Assembly: GCA_944472155.2 (NCBI GenBank)
Contig: OX235279.1
Coordinates: 63,027,564-63,091,563 of the forward strand
Direction of reading: 5' to 3'
DNA length: 64,000 bases
Origin: Trichobilharzia szidati
Lineage: Eukaryota; Platyhelminthes; Trematoda; Strigeidida; Schistosomatidae
Of this stretch, positions 1-9,905 are shown piece after piece. A program made the position numbers and the translations under genes. The number at the start of each line of letters is the position of its first letter. The first letter of the stretch is position 1. A model generated the notes under the pieces. That model saw only the letters and a program-made list of their open reading frames with translations, did not search any database and was not told the DNA's origin.

Positions 1-260
1 CGTGTCAACTCGAACTGCTGCACTTCGGTGCCAAGTTCTATGTTGAATTCAGATTGAGACAGACAGGCAGGTCGGGCAGAAGAAAGTTGGGATTGATCAA
101 ATCAAAAATAGGCTTAAATCTATGTGAAATCTTAGACTAATGTTGGAGAATAGACGGAATACTCGGGGTGCTAAGAAGTGATGTTTGGAGACTGTCTGCG
201 ACATGGCTAGAAGCCTCACTCAACTGTGCAGTTGTATTCACTATTAATGTTCTACCATAT
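1..260 (+). repeat. RTE-like retrotransposon 3' tail remnant
   Basis: Two short stretches resemble the 3' end of the RTE-like copy at 38.5-39.8 kb. Bases 15-50 (CTGCTGCACTTCGGTGCCAAG and following) match about 39655-39690, and 170-225 (GGAGACTGTCTGCGACATGG) match 39476-39500. The two pieces are in swapped order relative to that copy, so this is a rearranged fragment. It lies in an intron of the GRWD1-like gene and is cut by the window edge. Confidence 0.5.
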
Positions 261-354
261 ATACTAAATTCCCGTTATTCTTTTAAATATTTTTAACCCA
301 CATATTTGTGTATTACAGTTTCTTGGCATTTTTTTTGTATCATATTATAAATTT

Positions 355-430
355 ACATAATTATGAGCAATAATTTATGCTCGAAACGTCATATAGTTGT
401 TAATACTGCATCACTGTAATATTTAAAACA
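355..430 (+). repeat. Dispersed repeat copy 1 (CGAAACGTCAT type)
   Basis: About 70 bases, including ATTATGAGCAATAATTTATG and CGAAACGTCATATAGTTGTT, recur in the same orientation at 43629-43705 with scattered differences. The family is not identified; it may be the tail of a longer element. Confidence 0.5.
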
Positions 431-596
431 AAATTATCTAATATGAAAACTTAGTAACTCAGACTAGAACAATTTTCAACTAGAGTTTATGAAAGTTAAT
501 TTGAATATGCACAAATATGAATAACTTTTGTTACCTTATTACTACTTATCAAAAACTATTTGAGGAAAAAGACGTGAAAACCAAAATCTAACTCAC

Positions 597-812
597 CCGA
601 GGTTTCCAGTAATAAATACAACCGTTACAATCTCCTGTGACCAAATGTCCTACGGCGTTAGTATGAGAACTCCAATCTAAAGCAAAGCCTTCTGTTTTAT
701 GACCTTTAAATGTAAATAGTGGTGAAGGAGATTCATCGTGACGAGTATACTCTGCCATAACAGCTGAGTCGTTTACAGCTGTAAGAGGCCTGGTTAAATC
801 CCAAATGAAGAC
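597..812 (-). CDS. GRWD1: GRWD1-like WD-repeat protein, exon 3 (partial gene)
   Basis: This 72-codon exon is in phase 0 at both ends. The acceptor (CCCTTTAG) precedes 812 and the donor (GTGAGT) is at 596-591. The product reads from VFIWDLTRPL to CIYYWKPR and contains FKGHKTEGFALDWS and LVTGDCNGCIYYW. This is the region of glutamate-rich WD-repeat protein 1 holding the first WD blade (GHxxEGFALDWSP, LLTGDC, hLW). GRWD1 family proteins act in 60S ribosome biogenesis and histone binding in the nucleus. The reading frame joins exon 2 exactly: SENGM then VFIWDL. The remaining WD blades would lie left of the window. Identification is by remembered family motifs, not by a search. Confidence 0.85.
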
Positions 813-1501
813 CTAAAGGGCAAAGAATGGTTTTTTGCTGAAGGAGGAGATAGAGCTGGCTGACATCATATTTGAAAATTATCGAATATACAAGTAACAA
901 AATAAAAAAGTAATAAACAGATAAACCATAAGCTGATACACAAAATGTTTCAGGTAAATTAAATGCTTAAAGTAATCTACACAAGAAACAATTAACAGAT
1001 TTTAAGTCAAACTCAAACCCATCTGATAATGAAGAACCTTTCAAATGATAACCGTGGAAATTTGTGAAATCTACATACCGTGATAGTAAATATTTTGTTA
1101 AAATGTGAGGCCAATTCATTCAAGCAAATTATAGATATTGAACCGTTAATTCCAGTAATTTCTTTTGGAATTTCTGAGGTGTAAGCCTATATTTTTCTAT
1201 AAACTTGGGTCGAATAAACGTCCAAGCTTGGTAACTTTCTATGGGATGACCGATGACTCAGACAACAGACCAATATTACCTATGGACTTTATTTTCCGAA
1301 ACTGCGTGAACACCAGCAGGACGAGTATGGGGCGTAGAAACAATTCAACAAAACGTCAAAGTTCCGTTTTCCAAGTTGGTATCGATTTTAATAATTTAAT
1401 GTATATAAAACTGTTTCCATAGTTTAAAATATAATGTAATAATACTGCACTGAATATTCATTTTGTGAGCTCAACCCAATTTCAAAAACTGTAACACTAA
1501 C
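813..1501 (-). other. GRWD1-like gene, intron 2
   Basis: A 689-base AT-rich intron bounded by donor GTTAGT (1501-1496) and acceptor TTTAG (817-813). No coding capacity or recognised repeat was seen. Apparent reading frames on the plus strand at 1165-1422 are not supported by family resemblance. Confidence 0.75.
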
Positions 1502-1681
1502 CATTCCATTTTCTGACCACGATGCAGCCAGATAGCGGCCTTTCTGTTGTTTGGCCCGAACTCGGTTAACTGTACCTTGATGTAAGATGGTTGCAGCTTC
1601 GACATCAGGTTGCGCATCCAAATTTTCCTCGTCAGAATCGCTTTCATCTTCGGAACTCGATTGACCTTCGTCCGTAGAATC
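1502..1681 (-). CDS. GRWD1: GRWD1-like WD-repeat protein, exon 2
   Basis: A 60-codon exon, phase 0 at both ends. The acceptor is CTTGTACAG ending at 1682 and the donor GTTAGT starts at 1501. The product opens with an acidic Ser/Asp/Glu stretch (DSTDEGQSSSEDESDSDEE), then ATILHQGTVNRVRAKQQ and YLAASWSENGM. In GRWD1 the same order is seen: an acidic run, a conserved (H)xGxVNRVR segment, then AxWSE(N/K)G. The acidic run is what gives the family its 'glutamate-rich' name. The next codons (VSVTVFEIG) read through the donor and are intronic, because dropping them restores the family spacing to exon 3. Confidence 0.85.
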
Positions 1682-2862
1682 CTGTACAAGTGAATAACAA
1701 TCTTGTAGAAAAAGGTACTACTACTTATCTAGCAACAAGTGACCAAACACCTCCAAGTATTTCCTCAAAGATATTTGAATGGTTTTTAGTTTGATCACTG
1801 ATTGATATCAGCTAAATTGATTGGTGGTGACGCTAAAAATCACGAACTGAGAGAAGTTGGAATTCATGGGCCATTAGATGGTCAACAAGCTCGCCTGGTA
1901 ACCCGGACACTCAATATGATCACCAGTGGGGTCATGGGTGCCCTGGACTAGGATGAGACAGCTGACCAGTGATACCTCATCTTCGACGGTTTCCAGTCCG
2001 TGATCAAACCTGAAACCAAATGAATATCTAGCAAGAGAATATAGTATTCGTGTGTACAGAAGGACCAAACAAAATGATGCTAAAGTGTCTTTTATTAAAT
2101 CTTTCGTTCGTGTCTCCAAAAGCTTTTTATTTAGTACAGAAAAAATGAAGAGCCCAAAGGTGCTCTTTGAAATTTCCCAAAATTAAAGGCAGAAAGAACT
2201 CAACAAATGCTTGTACTTCCAAGCAGTTGGCAGTTATCACCTAGTATGGGCTATTTATACAACCTGCCATCCAACACCTCAGTAAGTACGGCATTTTTGA
2301 AGCTGGACGCTTAGTATAGTGAGCCACAGCTAGTGTCATTAAAATTAGAATCACGAAACAGTATTTAAGATAACGATTCACATTCTTCTGGAGTTCTACA
2401 ATTCTTTACAGCACTACGAATAGTTCCGAGACAACACATTGAATGAGGAATGTGCAGAGCCTACTTCACCACTTTACACCACTCTACTTCGTGGGTGAAG
2501 AATAAACAAGAATTGTAAGCCATGGGTGAAACACACAATAACAAATGTCACGAAATCTACATTCTATTAGATAATCCACCTCAAAGATTAAACTTACCAA
2601 GGTGGAGTACGTTTGCATATCTATTTAGAACGCTGTGAGTTCTGATATTAGCCTCACGACAGACTCCCCAAACACCACTTATTTCCTTTAAATATACCAT
2701 TATTTATGCAGTAGCACTAAGTTTCTGGTTTATTTTTAAGAATGAGAACCTGAACCTTGAGTAATATTAGAACTCAAAAGTGACAAACAAAGGGTTAAAC
2801 CAAAGAAACCTGAACACCTGTCCACAGTATTTCTATCACATCACATGAAAACGAAGGCTAAC
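1682..2862 (-). other. GRWD1-like gene, intron 1
   Basis: An 1181-base intron with donor GTTAGC (2862-2857) and acceptor CAG (1684-1682). It contains a decayed tRNA-promoter SINE at about 1835-2045. The rest is AT-rich sequence in which nothing was recognised. Confidence 0.75.
1835..2045 (+). repeat. Decayed hammerhead/tRNA-type SINE (family A)
   Basis: Order and wording match family A: GAGAGAAGTTGGAATTCATG, a TGGTCAACAAGCTCGCCTGG tRNA-like A-box region, CCCTGGACTAGGATGAGACAGCTGACCAG corresponding to ribozyme stem II, GAAA and stem III, and an end with CGTGATCAAACC. The B-box and the CUGANGA core strand are destroyed. Only one orientation is present here. Confidence 0.6.
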
Positions 2863-3249
2863 CTTTCTTTTGAATGGAATCATGTTGCACAACTTCATAA
2901 CGATGAGTTTGTTTTGACTACCTTGAGATGCCTGTGTTCCAGCTATCATACAAGCACTGTGAGCACCACCATTAACCTCAACGCAACGATCAGAACCCAT
3001 ATTATCAGTCAAAATATCGAAGCTAAGGCTGGAGTACTCCACTTCTAGCTCGAAAAACATTCTGTAGGCGCTTTTGTCCATAATCAACTCTTCATCATCC
3101 TCAAGAGGTCGTGAACGACCTGGAATGTATACTTCATTCTTCACGTTGCATTCATCAACTTCCATCATTTCATTTGATGTGTCTCCATTTTCACTCTGAT
3201 TTGAACCTTCTCCTGTAATCTGATCATCCTCCAAATCACCAATGCTCAT
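2863..3249 (-). CDS. GRWD1: GRWD1-like WD-repeat protein, exon 1 with start codon
   Basis: 129 codons from ATG at 3249 to donor GTTAGC after 2863. The frame stays open upstream to a GTG at 3273, but the ATG (MSIGDLEDDQ) is the first plausible eukaryotic start. The product has an acidic, Asn/Glu-rich N-terminus, then YIPGRSRPLEDDEELIMD, SSLSFDILTDNMGSDR and IAGTQASQGSQNKLIVMK. These match the GRWD1 N-terminal pattern (YLPGR.xPL..xEEL.MD, LSFDIv.D.LGd.R, CAGTQA...NrL). The exon ends FKRK and joins exon 2 in phase 0. Together the three exons give 261 residues, roughly the first half of a GRWD1-sized protein (about 450 residues). The window's left edge truncates it; nothing suggests a pseudogene. 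Confidence 0.88.
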
Positions 3250-4465
3250 CGTGACTTGCACTTGAAACACCACGTTCCTTCAAGGCCAGCAGCGTGAATT
3301 GTCCAACGTGATTCATATGATAAAAGAAATTAGGAATTTGCATTCTTTGGTCTAGTTCCATAAAGTTCGCCCGGGTATTATGTCTTGAAGTGTTATTGGA
3401 ATTTCTCTATTACAATTTTTTGGTTTTTACTTTAATGAATAGATTCAATGAAATCTTAAGATTTAACTCTAATTCTCTTCAGAATCTGTCTAACCCCAAA
3501 GCAAGGCGTTCTCTTCATTCTTGGCAATAGCAAGTATGTGGGCTACTCAGTGAACTACAGTATTCCGAAGGTCGATAGCCGATTATGGTGAAAAGCTATT
3601 TTTGTCATAATGCTTATGAAATTTGTGACAGTCTTTCGTCTTTTCTCCGCCCTTGATTGACTGTATAAATTCGGAGTTTCTATATGAAATTTTTCACTTA
3701 ACTTCGGTTAAGTGAAATATATTGACTCCTAAATAAATGGGTTCTCTATAAATGCGTAGGTGTCCCCTCTCACCGTATCACAACGCAGCTACTTTGACAC
3801 CACGCCTCGCTGATAGATTCGCACATGCTTTGTCACTCACGATCAACGTTTCAAGCTGAACAGGGTCGGATAAGATCCCGTCTTCAGTTGCAATAAAATC
3901 ATTTTGAAAGAAAAGTCAGCGAAGCATTTTCCAGGAAAATCAATTCAGAATACATCTCGTTCGGTAAAATTAAGTGTAGAAGTCCTCGCTCGAAGATTTT
4001 TTATAGTGACAAAAAGCGACTTCTCACACCGTGAAAGCTCCCGCTTTCACCTCACTCAAGGAGTTTCATGTTTGGATTAATCAGGAATCTACTACTGTTC
4101 AATTTAGACGAAGCATTCGCTAGGCGCTTATGGTAGGAAAAATTTATTTTGGCGGGTGATCTACCTACATTCTTCGAAAGATTACCAGCTATTTTGTATT
4201 TTGCCTTCGGTCAGAATTGACTGCAATAACTCTTATTTGCATCCGATTCTGTGTAGGCTTGTACTATGTCCCTATGTTCATAGACAGAACTATGAGTAAT
4301 GAGGAGATCATTAGTACGTTGTGACGCTTTAAACTGGTATGCGAGTTTTCATAGACGTGTTTCGAAGATAGTTGCGTGCCTAGCATATTCGCTTTTAGTG
4401 AACATTAATCAGATGCAGCGAGCACATCAAGGTGTGACACAATGGACATTAAAGTTGACTGGAAA
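3250..4465. other. Upstream region of GRWD1-like gene
   Basis: About 1.2 kb with no supported gene. It would hold the 5' UTR and promoter of the minus-strand GRWD1-like gene. The only clear structure is the perfect hairpin at 3692-3717. The remainder looks like anonymous, probably repeat-derived DNA. Confidence 0.4.
3692..3717. other. Perfect hairpin with TTCG tetraloop
   Basis: TTTCACTTAAC, loop TTCG, then GTTAAGTGAAA: an 11-bp perfect stem with the very stable UUCG tetraloop. It sits about 440 bases upstream of the GRWD1-like start codon. No function is assigned. Confidence 0.7.
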
Positions 4466-4469
4466 AGAA

Positions 4470-4795
4470 ATCAGTAATCGGTTGGACGCTTTAATCATGA
4501 GCTGACGTCAGTTAGAAAACCATTGGAAAACCTAGGAGAACTGCACAGCATTTCCGTCCTAGTTTGGGACTCTTCAGCAGTAAGTACACACCATCGTGCC
4601 AGAGTTCGAACCCAGGACCTTCTGGTTACAAGGCACGCTAGCTCGTAGACCATTAAGCCACTGTCACCCAATGCAATGGCTAGTCCATGAATTCCAAATT
4701 CTGCCAATTCATGACATAGTGTGGCCACTTCGTAATATCTTCTTCGGTGAGTTATTGCCTCGCATTCAACTTGCTGCACCCTACTGGTCACTGCT
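4470..4795 (-). mobile_element. Hammerhead/tRNA SINE family A, left arm of pair
   Basis: Read on the minus strand, the element starts near 4795 (GGAAGCAGTGACCAGTAGGG). It continues with a tRNA-like promoter: A-box region TGGCTTAATGGTCTACGAGC and B-box GGGTTCGAACTC. Next is a hammerhead-like segment with CTGAAGA (4577-4571), stem II GTCC/GGAC around CAAACTA, and a decayed GAAA/stem III. It ends with CTGACGTCAGCTCATGATTAAA. It lies head to head with the next feature. The altered stem III and cleavage region make ribozyme activity unlikely. Confidence 0.75.
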
Positions 4796-5075
4796 TCCAA
4801 CTAGAACCCCAGGTTAACTGCCTGAATAGGGCCAGTCACCAGTGAGCCATTAGATCGAGTCCCAGTGGCTGGATGGTCTACAAGCTCGCCTTGTAACCAG
4901 AAGGTTCTGGGTTCGAAACCTGGCGGTGGGTGCGAGCTGCTGAAGAAAACGAAATGGCTTCGCAGTACTCCCAGAAATTTCAATAATTCTCTGGCTGATA
5001 TCGACTCATGATTAAACCACTGAACCACTCAGAGACACAATCCCTACAAAAGCAATACTTGAAAATTAGTAATTC
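4796..5075 (+). mobile_element. Hammerhead/tRNA SINE family A, right arm of pair
   Basis: Plus-strand copy starting at the pair's centre (CTAGAACCCCAGGTTAACTG). It has A-box region TGGCTGGATGGTCTACAAGC, B-box GGGTTCGAAACC and the 3' end CCCTACAAAAGCAATACTTG at about 5049-5068. The hammerhead segment (from CTGAAGA near 4939) is badly decayed, with stem II lost. With 4470-4795 it forms a palindrome in which both element 5' ends face each other. Confidence 0.75.
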
Positions 5076-7140
5076 ACAGTAAGTCAGGGAGGAATTTCAG
5101 AGTTTATAGTGGGCGGCTTACTGCAAAATACTTCATCTAGTGAAATAATGGAAGAAGATTCAAAATTTGACAAACATATATGCATGAAGACATCACTGTT
5201 TTCTACGTATATATATACATACATATGATTGCACACCAATAAGAATTAAGGTGTCGTAAAAAGAACTTTCTTCTCTAAAGTCTTTGGTTTATGTTGGATG
5301 CGGACTACCAATTTAATAGGAGCATTCGGAGTCTTGTCTCAATAAGTGAGTTTCTGGTCACATTGATGAAGCAACTAGAAAAGACAATTGAGATTTTTAT
5401 TGGCCAAATATTACAGGGGAGAAACTAGAAACAAAGGAAACGAAACTGGTTTCGCACTGGAATAGAAACGTAACAGTCAAATTTACTTCCCCGATTTATG
5501 CATGAGAACAGAAGATAACGGCAGAGATGTGATCTTGATGTACCATAATGTTGCACAGACCCGAAATATATTAATATATACCCGACTGTCCAGTGAAACA
5601 CAAACAGGAATTGATCAATGCACTGTTTGAGAGGGTGTTAGTAATTTTCTATGGACAAATCTGCATGAGTAGATGCAGTTTCTTGGAAAGAACCTCTTTG
5701 CAAAGAGGAATTCTGAAAACTTCACAAGTTTATACGAGAGAAACTGGGGAGGCTAAGAAACATTCGAGACTAGGTGGCTATTTGATTTCCAAAGACAAAA
5801 GTATATAAGAGAAGACTAAGGGTTGCACTCACCAGAAACCATTCGCAGATAAACTTATACTTTTCACAGCAGTAGCTTTGGTTTTTGTTTCACTTAATCT
5901 GGTGTTATTAAGAAATGGAAACATAATCAAATCACCCCTAAATTGTCTGTCGGTACATAATTTTTCTCCTGTAATTTCTGCGCTTCGGTTGCCGAAACTT
6001 CACTGATAGCTTCATATTGAATGATTTGGGAGAACTTCCGAGTCCACAATACTGTACCTTGAGAGATCAGAAACTGGTCTCTGGACATGCAGTGCTCCAT
6101 ACGGCTGTATAGAATTCAACGTTGTAGAACACTTGTAGCTACAAGACTATTTCCAGACTGTATCGGAAAATCTACTCAGTTTTTACTCACCTCACTTACT
6201 GAATACGTGAAACCACTCCTGAACGAAAAGAGAAATAGAAATATTGGCAGAGCCGTTTTAAAGATAAATTGAACTCAGAATTCACGGGATATAACTACCC
6301 TGCTCTAGGACTTCAATTTGCTCAGCCTTTTAATTACCTGCGTTGCAATTCAGATCCTTGGTTTTTGTCTTCCTGATTTGTTACCTTCAAGTAGTCAATA
6401 ATCGCATCAATTTATGTGTCCCAAACACTGCCCGATAAAGTGTAAGGCTACGGATGCTGTTGAAAGTATATTTTGTAAACAGCAAAATGAGCGAAGCAGG
6501 AAAAAGCATTAATCATTCAGGACCGCTCAACAAAGAAAGAGAAATCGATAGGTGATGGAGAAGTTATAATTCCTACATGCTTATTAGTCTCGCCTCAGAC
6601 ACTTTTCCATTTTAGGCTGAATGACTCCAGCTTCTACCCTGGTGTAAATCAAGAAACTTATTGCAGGATTGCTCCGTGTGATATAGAAGAAGTGCCGTGG
6701 GAGTGGTCCGCCAGTAACACCAGCTGCTATCATGCGCCAGCTTACACAATTCATGACAGACTGATGTCAGAGGTGTAAGAACTAGTACACTGTTGTGCAT
6801 TGGCAAATTTAAGGCTGTTTCGCGATTAAGAATATGTTTTCCAGAAACGTGAGGAAGACTTACTGCAAGGTGGATGGAAAAGACTGTGCAAGAACTTCCA
6901 GCAGTAGGCTCCTTCCTGAGACTACACACCAGTCGTTAAGTTTATATGATGTCTAAACTTGTTGAGTGAAAGTCTTTGTTACAGTGGCAGCTAGTACGTG
7001 AGGCTGAAAAAATACCCGTTAATGGCTTAATGGTCTCGAAAGCCATGTCAGCTGTCGTTGAAGACCCTGCCAAGGGTGAGATACTGAGAAAAGGATCGTC
7101 TGAGACAAACTCCGCAGCCATGCTTGTTCCAAAAACGTTT
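5076..7140. other. No gene recognised
   Basis: Only short open frames with no family resemblance were seen. The sequence looks like decayed repeat-derived DNA, but no element could be named. Confidence 0.4.
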
Positions 7141-7390
7141 AGCAGATTTTAAAGTCAGTAACGGCTCTCCTTTTAAATGGAGCAGTTGTGTGTGGGTCAC
7201 CGCAGCCCTTAACTCAACGTCTGACTAAAGCGTCTTCACTAAAGAGCGCCCTCTGCTTAAGCACGATTGGCCAGCGACTTCCACCAGTAAAGTCGGACAC
7301 TAGCCTAACCAAGTGTTTGGTCAGTAAAATCCTACATGCCTCGCTGTTGTAACAAGGAGACACACCACCTGGACCAACTCTTCTGTTGAC
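7141..7390 (-). repeat. Gypsy leader/LTR-like fragment
   Basis: Bases 7225-7380 match 24775-24945 closely, for example GCCAGCGACTTCCACCAGTA and CCAAGTGTTTGGTCAGTAAA, except for a short gap near 24887. In the second location the sequence lies upstream (minus strand) of a Gypsy gag, so this fragment is read as the 5' terminal region of the same family. GCAGCCCTTAACTCAACG also recurs at about 7789. Confidence 0.5.
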
Positions 7391-9625
7391 GGAGTATTAT
7401 GACGGGACATAAGGGTGGCGAATGATAAAATGTGTGTCCAATAGAAAGTGTACGGCGGTAAAATGAACCACAAACGGTTTTATTCACGCATAAATGTATT
7501 TTTTTATTACTGCTTGATATATAAAGTTTGAAGGTGAAATATTAGACGTAATATGTAGTGTTATTTTTGGAAATGTATTGAGCCTCTCTTCTCCATGATG
7601 TACATCAAAAATATCTTTGAGTGCTTCAGTATTGGTAAACCCAGGCTGTGTGCGAACCACTTAAAACTGATCCTTTTGCGCAAAGAGAGAGGCCTAAATA
7701 CATCTGTATTTGTATGCAGAAATAATTTGTACAGACGGTGACCAGATTTTAGTGTTGAAAAATGTGGCTTTCCTTTTATAGGTCAATGCAGCCCTTAACT
7801 CAACGTGGGCGTTCAAGGCCATACGCCTCCAAGACTCGAATCTGTACTGGACCTAGGACTGACATGTTCATATGACGTGTCACTTTCAGGATATTTCTGC
7901 AAACAAGTGTCAAAATTACACAGGCTTGTCGGCTCCGCACTCAGGAACTTCCACTGAAAAGAATCTCGAATTCTTCCGTGCAACGTCTGTGTGCTCCCAC
8001 TTCTTGATAACCGATCATCCACATTTGCTAGTATACACACAGAAGACAAACCGAAAGCAAATGATTACAGATGCACTTCACGCTGAAGGTATTCGTAACC
8101 GTGAACGACACAGACCACTCGAATAGATATGAAACCCCAGATTCGAAACCCCATGTCTAAGACGCCTGAAAATAGACTTGTCGCTTTCCCACAAGCCACA
8201 TAGTTTTCACACACCTTTGATGGCACTCAAACTTCAGCTAGCAGTGGCCACAACAGGGCGCCCCAAAGGTACGCTAGCAACCGAACAACATAAAACACCC
8301 ACAAAGTGAAATTTTGACTTAATAATAATTTATATTTTCATATAGACACAAATTTACATGAAAATGCATGCCGTTTTTACAGGCACGATCAAGTATGATA
8401 TAATGTCAAATAGTAGATTGTCTACAAGTTAATGTTTGAACAGCTAAATATTTTATATATATATGAATACACTCTTTGTCTGACCCGTGTCGTATCATTA
8501 TTGAATTAAACAGCAGGAAAACAGCGCAGGAAAATCGACTTCGTTTCGTTTTCAACCCGTAGTTGTAGGCATACGATAACCAACCAATATTGAGGTAAGT
8601 ACAACGTTTAAAAGGGATAGCAAGCTGTTTCTAGAAAAGTAAAGGTGCTAAGGTGAATCATTAAAGTGTAATGAAATAGGTAAATGCAGTGTATCATTAA
8701 TATATGCATTTATAAAGGAAATACAATGGGAGACTATAATCCCTAGGCTGACAAAGTTCATTTGCAATGTATAATGTTACCCATATAGGTCTTACTATCA
8801 TGATGATAATAATGTATTCTCAGATTTTGTACATGAGTGACATCAGTTTACAGGTAACATCAATATGATAAATGTTTCATTAAATTCGGTATGTTCCAAC
8901 GTGTTAACTTCATCAAGTGATGTACAAATACCATGTGTTATTTTCCCAATGACGGTTACAATATACAGTCACAGACCAGCCTTTGTCTTCTGATATTTGC
9001 GTGACTCAGTGAATCGGAAGGTGCCACAGGCAGATAGGCATATTAGGCAGGCGCAGACATAACGAAGTGACCACGGTTCTCATCTAGCTCAGTGTAGTCT
9101 TAACACAGTTCAATCCTGTCTTTATTTTCACTGCACCACTTTATCTGGTCTGCTCAAATCACCTAAACTTTTTGGCGAAGATGCTGTTATTATCCGTCGG
9201 CCATCGTTTGTGTAAACCTTTCTCTCGCTACACGGGATGAGTCACTGTCTAGATGGATTGGTTTCAGCTTGTTCGTTCTAAGGCTATTAGTTATATAAAC
9301 TCTTCAGATCAAAGGGAGGGGGAAGGAAAATACTCCTTGGGAAAATAAAACGCTCTTGATGCATCCTCATAAGAATCCCGCCGATAGAGTTCAGCCTCAG
9401 TTCCTATTAGTGCAAGGGAGACGCGCAATCAAATAACAAGTCGAAAATGTGTTGTCCGACATAAAGGAGATCACACGGACGCTTGTAAAACGTAGCACAT
9501 TGGGGTAAAGAGTAAAGGTAGTTCCTACATTCAATTGAATATCAGCCATTCTGCTTTCGATCTGTTTATCTGTGCTAACTGGATCAGATTGCGGACGATT
9601 GGGTTTTCAAGGAGCAAGAGGGTGA
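7391..9625. other. No gene recognised
   Basis: Anonymous sequence without a supported gene. Bases 8345-8400 (ACATGAAAATGCATGCCGTT, TTTACAGGCACGATCAAG) recur inverted at about 19695-19745, so at least part is dispersed repeat. Confidence 0.4.
8345..8400 (+). repeat. Dispersed repeat, inverted copy at 19.7 kb
   Basis: TTTACATGAAAATGCATGCC then GTTTTTACAGGCACGATCAA matches the reverse complement of 19695-19745 (TACATGAAATGCATACCATT, TTTTACAGGTACGATCAA). Identity is high over about 50 bases and fades outside. The family is unknown. Confidence 0.5.
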
Positions 9626-9629
9626 CTGT

Positions 9630-9905
9630 GAGTTGTGGTGTGATTGTATGCGTGTGTACTCCCTTCAAATCCTCGCCAATAAATACATCCTTGAACAGCC
9701 GTTGGTGTTATGCTCTCCCTTCTCTAGTTGGAGCGGTGTTGAGAGCAACATGGCAGCCAGGTTAGGTGGGCCAGGTTAAAGAGCCAGCAGATAGTGATGT
9801 CGAACTTCAGGTGTAGCAGGATAAACGGCCACACAACTATGAGGGTTGTTTCCAGTTGAAGCCGATCGGAAGTGAGCTCAAAGTTATTCAGGCAGCTCAC
9901 CCAAC
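9630..9905 (-). repeat. LTR-like repeat (copy at 21.2 kb)
   Basis: About 270 bases share the same order of motifs with 21215-21490: AATAAATACATC, CTAGTTGGAG, GTTAGGTGG, TCTAGCAGGAT, CACACAAC, CATTCAGGCAGC. The 21.2-kb copy lies beyond the 3' end of a minus-strand Gypsy pol remnant, so this looks like a solo or orphan LTR of that family. Strand is inferred from that context. Confidence 0.5.
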
